DNA from: an uncultured Oscillospiraceae bacterium
GTDB taxonomy: Bacteria > Bacillota > Clostridia > Oscillospirales > Acutalibacteraceae
Length of the DNA stretch: 64,000 nt
NCBI GenBank assembly: GCA_910588935.1
Contig: CAJUSM010000001.1
Span: 62,723 to 126,722, forward strand
Reading direction: 5' to 3'
The notes under the pieces were generated by a model, which did no database searches, was not told where the DNA came from, and saw only the letters and a program-made list of their open reading frames with translations. The stretch's first letter is position 1; every line of letters starts with the position of its first letter. Below are positions 59,114 through 64,000 of this stretch, in pieces. A program made the translations under genes and the position numbers.

Positions 59114-59836
59114 TTAGCCTTCTCCTCCTACCTTTTTCCGAAAGTCCTCCAGCCTGGCCTGGTATGCCGCCTGAATTTCTTCCTCAAAGGCCAGTTCAGC
59201 GTCTTTTGCCCCCATGGCGGCCAGCACGGCCTTTGCGAGCCCTGGGTTAAGCAGAAGTACTGGCCCCAGAAGGTAGGTGGCAAACATATTTCCCCTTCGC
59301 AGCCCTTCATAGGGGCATATGGGGTTCATGCCGTATCCCTTTTTCACCCGAAACAGCCCTTGGGCATCCAGGTCCTCTTCTGGCCAGGCCACGGTGAACT
59401 GGGATTTAAAGCCCATTATCTTTTCTCTTTCTTTGCCAAAATAGCCTAAAAAGGCGCTGTTATGCCGCTGCATCATTTTCCGCTTAATGAATAGGGGCAA
59501 AATGCCCAGGCCTGGCAGCCCGGTGCCGTTTTCGTTTGTAATAAAGGTGCTCAGCACCTCCATGGCGTTGCCGGTAAGCAAAAAGGCAGTGCCGCCATCA
59601 ATAAGCTGCTCCAGCCTGTCCCGATGGGGAAGGAGCTTTTCCGCTACCTTTGCCTGGGTGCGCTCGCTCATTGGGCCCATATAGATTAGGGCGGGGGCCT
59701 CTTTGACAAAGAGGGGCTCGTCCTCCAGGGAGGTATCAATCCGCTGGGCCTGAGGCAGGCATTTTTCCAGATACTTTACATTGAACAGGTCCCCGTACAG
59801 GTTGCAGAGCTCGGGGAAAAGCACCTCAATTTTCAT
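59114..59836 (-). CDS. gatD: GatD-like amidotransferase subunit lacking canonical catalytic residues
   Basis: The 240-residue protein lies after murT with an 11-base overlap, as the glutaminase GatD does in the lipid II isoglutaminyl synthase. The fold signatures LFPELCNLYGDLFNVKYLEK and YMGPMSERTQ fit the CobB/CobQ-like glutaminase family. However, the nucleophile site, normally CGGYQ, reads LLTGNAME (residues 86-93), and the catalytic His of TYLHGP reads TYLLGP (187-192). Either it is an inactive partner, or amidation uses another nitrogen source. Its fusion-like operon place still points to peptidoglycan stem-peptide modification. Confidence 0.8.
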   Translation of the reverse strand: MKIEVLFPELCNLYGDLFNVKYLEKCLPQAQRIDTSLEDEPLFVKEAPALIYMGPMSERTQAKVAEKLLPHRDRLEQLIDGGTAFLLTGNAMEVLSTFITNENGTGLPGLGILPLFIKRKMMQRHNSAFLGYFGKEREKIMGFKSQFTVAWPEEDLDAQGLFRVKKGYGMNPICPYEGLRRGNMFATYLLGPVLLLNPGLAKAVLAAMGAKDAELAFEEEIQAAYQARLEDFRKKVGGEG

Positions 59837-61214
59837 GGCCTGGGGCCTCCTTTCTCAAAAGCTCCTTTACCTGGTCCTTTACCTGGTTGGCCAGGCCGAT
59901 GGTGTATACATCGTAAAGGACAAAGACACTGTCTATCCCGGCGGCATTCAGGGCCTGGGCAGCGCTGTGGGTGTTCTGCATATGGGCGGCCCGGTCTGGG
60001 CTGACGCCGGCCATAAGCAGGCGCAGGTATACGTCCCAGTGCCTGGCTCCGGCAGCGATTACTTGGGTAACGGAGCTATCGGCTAGAAACTCGAAGTCTG
60101 TATCGTAATACCAGGCGGTATTTTCTACAGAATGGGCAGCGTCAAAATAATCGTCTAAAAACAGGATGGCGGCTTTTTTTCCAGGGTAATCTCGAATGTT
60201 CTGGAAAGCCCGGGAGCATGCCACAGGATTCTGGCCCTTGGCCAGGTGGAGGATTACCTTTTTGTCGCCTACCGCCTCCTCCATATACCGGGTGGCGCTA
60301 ATCTCCATGGAATCCATGGCGGCGGCAATATCCTGGGGCTTTACGCCCAGCTCGCAGAGCAGGGCCACGGCGGACAGGGCGTTGTATACGTTGATGGTGC
60401 TGTCGTTGGGCAGGGGAAAGAGAAAATCCTCGCCGGCAATTTCCACCAGCATTTGGCGGTTTTCGGCGTCGATTTTCTTACACCGGTAATCCCCCTGGGG
60501 AGAATGGAAACCGCACTGGGGGCAGCTGGCCTGGCCAATGTGGTGGTAGCGCAGAAACTCCCACTCTAGGGGAGCCCCGCATTGGGGGCATACCCGCACA
60601 TCCCGCACGATATTTTCAAATTTTGGCTTGTCTCCAGGCTGGCGGTTGATGGAGAAGTAGGCCCGGGGGCTGTTGGGCTTTAGCCCGGCGCACATCAGGT
60701 CGTCGGCGTTAAGCACCAGGCGGGCGCTTTCTGGGACAAAGCGGTTGAGAATGTCTACAATAAACTCGGGATGGGCGTTGCGCTTATAGGAATCCCGAAA
60801 GATATTGGTGACCAAAAGCAAATCCGGCTGGATATAGGACATACTTAGGTTTGCGCTGCGCTCGTCCAGCTCGAACACGGCCAGCGGCTTTTTCGGCTTG
60901 CCCAGCAGGGTGGAGCTGGCAATTAGGGCAGAGGCCACGCCGGTATCCACATTGGAGCCGGCGCGGTTGCACACATAGTCATAGCCCTGGCGGTCCAGCA
61001 CGTCCTCCACCATATTGGCCACAGTGGTTTTGCCGTTTGTGCCTGTAATGCCCACAATGGTTTGGGGGCGGGGCATCCGGCCCAGAAAGTCCTTGCATAG
61101 GTAGATGGCAACGCCGCCGGGCAGGTTTGTGCCCTTGCGGCCAATGAGGCGCAGGCAGGCCATAGAGAGCTTGGCGGCCAGCAGAGCCAGGTAAAAGCGG
61201 GGATTGGGTTTCAT
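59826..61214 (-). CDS. murT: MurT-like lipid II isoglutaminyl synthase subunit
   Basis: The 462-residue Mur ligase-family protein has the P-loop GITGTNGKTT (about residues 58-67), a zinc ribbon with CPQC and CPQC pairs (about 205-230) as in MurT, the Mur central domain and a C-terminal DUF1727-like domain. MurT activates the D-Glu carboxylate of lipid II for amidation, with GatD supplying ammonia. ATG 61214 gives KPNPRFYLALLAAKLSM; the open frame to 61400 lies upstream of the promoter at 61336-61364 and is rejected. AAAGGAG is 13 bases from the ATG. Confidence 0.9.
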   Translation of the reverse strand: MKPNPRFYLALLAAKLSMACLRLIGRKGTNLPGGVAIYLCKDFLGRMPRPQTIVGITGTNGKTTVANMVEDVLDRQGYDYVCNRAGSNVDTGVASALIASSTLLGKPKKPLAVFELDERSANLSMSYIQPDLLLVTNIFRDSYKRNAHPEFIVDILNRFVPESARLVLNADDLMCAGLKPNSPRAYFSINRQPGDKPKFENIVRDVRVCPQCGAPLEWEFLRYHHIGQASCPQCGFHSPQGDYRCKKIDAENRQMLVEIAGEDFLFPLPNDSTINVYNALSAVALLCELGVKPQDIAAAMDSMEISATRYMEEAVGDKKVILHLAKGQNPVACSRAFQNIRDYPGKKAAILFLDDYFDAAHSVENTAWYYDTDFEFLADSSVTQVIAAGARHWDVYLRLLMAGVSPDRAAHMQNTHSAAQALNAAGIDSVFVLYDVYTIGLANQVKDQVKELLRKEAPGHEN

Positions 61215-61335
61215 TCTGTTTGTAAATCTCCTTTGGCTTAAGGCGGTACCCTGCGGCGTGAATGGGCGCTTAACTTTATGTGCGGCCTGGCGCGCAAACT
61301 TGAGGAGCGGTGCTGCCTTATCGTTTCTGTTCTCT

Positions 61336-61364
61336 ATTTTAGCAAAAATTTCCGGCTTTTTCAA
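61336..61364 (-). promoter_or_regulatory. Promoter of murT-gatD
   Basis: The minus strand reads TTGAAA (61364-61359), 17 bases, TAAAAT (61341-61336). It is divergent from the plus-strand promoter at 61373-61401, with eight bases between the two -35 boxes. Confidence 0.65.
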
Positions 61365-61372
61365 CCGGTATC

Positions 61373-61401
61373 TTGACCTTGCCCAAATTTTGCGGTACAA
61401 T
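61373..61401 (+). promoter_or_regulatory. Promoter of the TIM-barrel epimerase gene
   Basis: TTGACC (61373-61378), 17 bases, TACAAT (61396-61401), 40 bases before the start at 61442, with ATAGGAGG between. Confidence 0.7.
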
Positions 61402-61441
61402 TCATTACAAATAAAAGTAATTTTCTATAGGAGGTATTCCC

Positions 61442-62263
61442 ATGAAAACTCTGCCCGTAGCCGTGCAGGTTTATTCCGTCCGTGAGGACGCGGAAAAGGA
61501 TTTTGCCGGCACAATGAAAAAAATTAAGGAAATTGGTTACGACGGCGTGGAACTGGCCGGCATGTACGGCCTGAGCCCCGCCCAGATTAAAGCGGCCATT
61601 CAGGAGGCTGGGCTAGAGGCGGTTTCCGCCCATGTGCCTTTCCAGGAGCTGGTGGCAGATATGGAGGGCGTGGTCAGCCAGTACCAGGAGATTGGGGTAA
61701 AGTACATTGCCATTCCGTACCTGATGGAGGAAGACCGTCCTGGCGGGGAGAAGTTTGGCCGGAATGTGGAGCTTTTTGAGGAGATTGCCAAGGTGTGCAA
61801 GGCCCATGGCATACAGACCCTTTATCATAACCACGACTTTGAGTTTATGAAAATGCCCGACGGCCGCTATGCCCTGGATTATATTTATGACACCATCCCT
61901 GGGGATCTGCTCCAGACAGAAATTGACACCTGCTGGGTAAATGTGGCTGGGGAAAACCCTGCCGAGTATATTAAAAAGTACACTGGCCGCTCCCCGGTGG
62001 TTCACCTGAAGGACTTTTATAAAGAGGGCAAGCCAGGAAATATGTACCAGCTTATTGGCACCCAGGTAGAGGAGCAGGAGAGCCACGGCGTCTTTGAGTT
62101 CCGCCCGGTGGGCAGCGGGATGCAGGACTTTCCCTCTATTTTAGAGGCATCGGTGGAGGCTGGGGCCCATTGGGTTGTGGTAGAGCAGGACCAGTCCATT
62201 GGCCGTTCCCCCATGGAAGCCATTACCATGAGCCGGGAGTACCTGAAAGGGCTGGGCTGGTAA
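61442..62263 (+). CDS. Sugar phosphate isomerase/epimerase (xylose isomerase-like TIM barrel)
   Basis: The 273-residue protein is a TIM barrel of the AP endonuclease 2/xylose isomerase type. Metal ligands are suggested by YDGVELAGMYG, the His in LYHNHDFEF, the Glu in TEIDTCWVN and the His and Lys in VVHLKDF, with a final Glu in VVEQDQS. Relatives act on sugars, inosose or hydroxypyruvate; the substrate cannot be assigned. It has its own promoter and terminator (62291-62320), so it is monocistronic. Confidence 0.9.
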   Translation: MKTLPVAVQVYSVREDAEKDFAGTMKKIKEIGYDGVELAGMYGLSPAQIKAAIQEAGLEAVSAHVPFQELVADMEGVVSQYQEIGVKYIAIPYLMEEDRPGGEKFGRNVELFEEIAKVCKAHGIQTLYHNHDFEFMKMPDGRYALDYIYDTIPGDLLQTEIDTCWVNVAGENPAEYIKKYTGRSPVVHLKDFYKEGKPGNMYQLIGTQVEEQESHGVFEFRPVGSGMQDFPSILEASVEAGAHWVVVEQDQSIGRSPMEAITMSREYLKGLGW

Positions 62264-62290
62264 CTGGAAGAACAAAAAGCGGAATGAAAG

Positions 62291-62320
62291 GCGGACGCCA
62301 GGCAGGCGCCCGCTTTTTCT
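62291..62320 (+). terminator. Terminator of the epimerase gene
   Basis: GCGGACGCC / GGCGCCCGC pair with one mismatch over nine bases around AGGCA, followed by TTTTTCTTG. Confidence 0.8.
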
Positions 62321-62494
62321 TGATTTTAATGGGGATTTCGACGCTGGGTAAGGGTTTGGGGCTTGAAGCCACTATTATTGCTCACGGGGACTGCGAAGCT
62401 TTGGCTTGGGCCAGCCGGCATGGGTGCAAAACGCTTTTTCTTTCTGCGGCCTGCCTTTTCAATCCTGCTTAGGGCCTCCCCTTAAAGTTAAGTA

Positions 62495-62523
62495 TTGCGA
62501 GAATCCGCCAAAAGTGGTATAAT
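62495..62523 (+). promoter_or_regulatory. Promoter of rlmB
   Basis: TTGCGA (62495-62500), 17 bases, perfect TATAAT (62518-62523), 55 bases before the rlmB start. Confidence 0.7.
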
Positions 62524-62577
62524 TATTTAAATTATGCCAAGAATCCGGGGATATAACCCTGGGTAAGGAGCTTTGTT

Positions 62578-63348
62578 TTGGAAAATAACGAAAAAAATGT
62601 TTATGGCGGCGATGTGGTTGCCGGCCGCAACCCTGTGGCAGAGGCGCTTCGGGCCCACCGGCCGATAGACTGTATCTATATGGCCAAGGGCCAGCGGGGC
62701 GGTCAGCTGGCTGTGATCTTGGCAAAGGCCAAGGAACTGGGGATCCCTGTAAAGGAGGCGGATTCCCGCAAGCTTGACCACCTGTGCAACGGGGCCAGCC
62801 ACCAGGGGGTGGCTGCCGTAGCTGCCGCCAGAGAGTATGCCTCTTGGGAGGACATGCTTGCCTTGGCCGAGGCCCGGGGAGAGCCGCCTTTGCTGGTGAT
62901 TTGCGACGGGCTGGAGGACCCCCACAACCTGGGGGCTGTAATTCGGGCCGCGGAATGCGCCGGCGCTCATGGGGTAATTATCCCTAAAAGGAGAAGCGTG
63001 GGCCTCACTTACGCCGTGGGAAAGGCCTCTGCCGGCGCGGTAGAGTACCTGCCTGTGGCCAGAGTGCAGAACCTTACCGCCCTTTTGGAGGAGCTAAAGG
63101 CCCGGGGCCTATGGTGCTTTGCGGCGGACATGGATGGTCAGCCCTGGGATCAAACCGACTTTACCGGCCCCGCCGCCATTGTAATTGGCTCGGAGGGCCG
63201 GGGGGTAAGCCGGCTGGTGAAGGAGACCTGCGACGGAGTGGTTTCCCTGCCTGTATTGGGCCAGGTAAACTCCCTGAACGCCTCGGTGGCGGCCGGAGTG
63301 CTGCTGTACGAGGCGGTGCGCCAAAGGAAGGGCCGGTCTGGAAAATAG
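62578..63348 (+). CDS. rlmB: TrmH/SpoU-family 23S rRNA 2'-O-ribose methyltransferase
   Basis: The 256-residue enzyme has an N-terminal substrate-binding domain (about 10-85; VVAGRNPVAEALRAHRPIDC in part: GRNPVAEALR) and a C-terminal SPOUT knot with motifs DGLEDPHNLGAVIRAAECAG (part), IVIGSEGRGVSRLV and LGQVNSLNASVAAGVLLYE. RlmB methylates a guanosine in the 23S rRNA peptidyl-transferase region. The start is TTG at 62578, seven bases after AAGGAG. It is followed 48 bases later by an acidic protein gene in the same direction. Confidence 0.92.
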   Translation: MENNEKNVYGGDVVAGRNPVAEALRAHRPIDCIYMAKGQRGGQLAVILAKAKELGIPVKEADSRKLDHLCNGASHQGVAAVAAAREYASWEDMLALAEARGEPPLLVICDGLEDPHNLGAVIRAAECAGAHGVIIPKRRSVGLTYAVGKASAGAVEYLPVARVQNLTALLEELKARGLWCFAADMDGQPWDQTDFTGPAAIVIGSEGRGVSRLVKETCDGVVSLPVLGQVNSLNASVAAGVLLYEAVRQRKGRSGK

Positions 63349-63396
63349 CAACACATTGAGTTCTGGCGAAACGCGCCGGAGAGGAGTCCATTGCTT

Positions 63397-64000
63397 ATGT
63401 CAGACAAACAGGAATTTACGCTGGAAGAGATTTTGGAAGAACAGCGTATACGGCGGGAGGAAGAGGCCCGGCGGCAAAGGGCATTGGCCCCGGAATATGT
63501 AGAGGTGGATCCGGAAACCGGGACAGAGCTGGAGAGCCTGGAACAGGATTTTGACTCCAGCTCCCTAGGGGGGGAGCCTGAATTTGTCCCGCCCGAACAG
63601 CCTGCCCAGCCTGAGGAGAGGGAGGCCTCTTTTCCAGAACCACAGGGGGGCGGGCATCAGGAGGAGCGCCCCCAGGAGGAACATCTCCAAGAGGAGCCCC
63701 CCCAAGAGGAGCGTTTTCAGGAAGAGCGCTTTCCGGAGGAGAGCCCCCTGGAAAATCAAAAGGGAAAAAAGAAAAAGAAGAAGCGCCGCAGCTTTTTCAG
63801 CTGGCGGAAAAAAGTGCCGGAGTTTGATGAAAACGAGGACGACATGTACTACGGCATTCAGCTTAAGCCCATTGACGAATATCGTTTGGATGGCGGGGAC
63901 GCTCCGCCCCTGGGAGAAGAGGGCTACAAGGCTCTGTTCGATGATTCCAAGGCCATTGACGACGAGGTGGAAGAGAACTTCCAGCGTTTGCAGAAGGAGC
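63397..64000 (+). CDS. Acidic low-complexity protein (3' end missing)
   Basis: From ATG 63397 the frame stays open to the window end (201 codons). The product begins MSDKQEFTLEEILEEQRIRR and has a Glu/Pro/Gln-rich repeat region (about 60-125, PQEEHLQEEPPQEERFQEER-like), then a basic patch GKKKKKKRRSFFSW near 127 and an ordered C-terminal part with DMYYGIQLKPIDEYRL. A basic patch just before a folded domain may precede a membrane segment beyond the window. GAGGAG lies upstream. I do not recognise the family. Confidence 0.7.
   Translation, partial: MSDKQEFTLEEILEEQRIRREEEARRQRALAPEYVEVDPETGTELESLEQDFDSSSLGGEPEFVPPEQPAQPEEREASFPEPQGGGHQEERPQEEHLQEEPPQEERFQEERFPEESPLENQKGKKKKKKRRSFFSWRKKVPEFDENEDDMYYGIQLKPIDEYRLDGGDAPPLGEEGYKALFDDSKAIDDEVEENFQRLQKE

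Larger units (their letters stand above)
62264..62577. other. Intergenic region, epimerase gene to rlmB
   Basis: Apart from the terminator at 62291-62320 and the rlmB promoter at 62495-62523, I see nothing that supports a gene in this stretch. Confidence 0.6.

Noticed and set aside
61215..61400. N-terminal extension of MurT
   Set aside because: It lies upstream of and across the TTGAAA-17-TAAAAT promoter and adds no family sequence.
1..64000. tRNA, rRNA, CRISPR arrays, integrase or full insertion sequences
   Set aside because: No stretch could be folded or read convincingly as any of these. The ICE recombinase is presumed to lie left of the window.

Overview
The window looks like the chromosome of a gut-type Clostridia (Bacillota, Oscillospiraceae/Eubacteriales-like) carrying a large integrative and conjugative element (ICE). 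The taxonomic hint comes from the flanking housekeeping genes (rlmD, murT/gatD, rlmB), the strong GGAGG ribosome binding sites, TTG/GTG starts, TTGACA/TATAAT promoters and the Tn1549/CTn-like conjugation module; no genus is claimed.

Layout, left to right. (1) 1-5.5 kb, minus strand: a two-component system drives an FtsX-type ABC exporter, followed by the start of a Cys-rich KTR protein that runs off the left edge. (2) 5.6-9.2 kb: two small cargo units, AraC/DUF2000 and XRE-cupin/metallo-hydrolase/YbaK. (3) 9.3-23.2 kb: the conjugation machine, read right to left: primase-like protein, PcfM, putative oriT, MobC, MOBP relaxase, PcfB, ArdC-like protein, VirD4, Maff2 pilin-like protein, VirB6-like protein, PrgI, VirB4, sortase B and a CHAP hydrolase. 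(4) 23.3-36.3 kb: accessory genes, an XRE regulator with a palindromic operator, a 2632-residue methylase-helicase with a TnpV frame nested inside it, and a string of small translationally coupled unknown genes. (5) 36.3-43.4 kb: a giant thioester/isopeptide surface adhesin, a lipoprotein and ParB/ParA. (6) 43.5-49.0 kb, cargo: a Fic protein, an AT-rich operon of four genes I do not recognise, and a BlaI/M56 (BlaR1-like) pair with a 42-residue peptide gene.

(7) 49.2-57.4 kb: an AT-richer defence island on the minus strand: a small XRE regulator, an N6-adenine methylase, a C5-cytosine methylase, a tandem-AAA+ McrB-like protein and an McrC-like nuclease. The order resembles LlaJI-type McrBC restriction-modification, but with one N6 and one C5 methylase. 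Two related MITE-like repeats lie in it, one between mcrB and mcrC. (8) 57.4-64 kb: chromosome: rlmD, a candidate small RNA, gatD-murT (peptidoglycan glutamate amidation), a TIM-barrel epimerase, rlmB and an acidic unknown protein that is cut by the window end.

The rlmD 3' end carries a 15-bp sequence that recurs, in the same orientation and within a second RlmD-like C-terminal reading frame, at 49188-49202. I infer that the ICE family integrates at the rlmD 3' end and that the 8.2-kb defence island is a separate att-bounded unit next to the ICE. No integrase is visible; the ICE left end lies outside the window. The most interesting leads are the hybrid McrBC system, the unrecognised AT-rich four-gene module, the nested TnpV frame and the rlmD attachment-site accretion.
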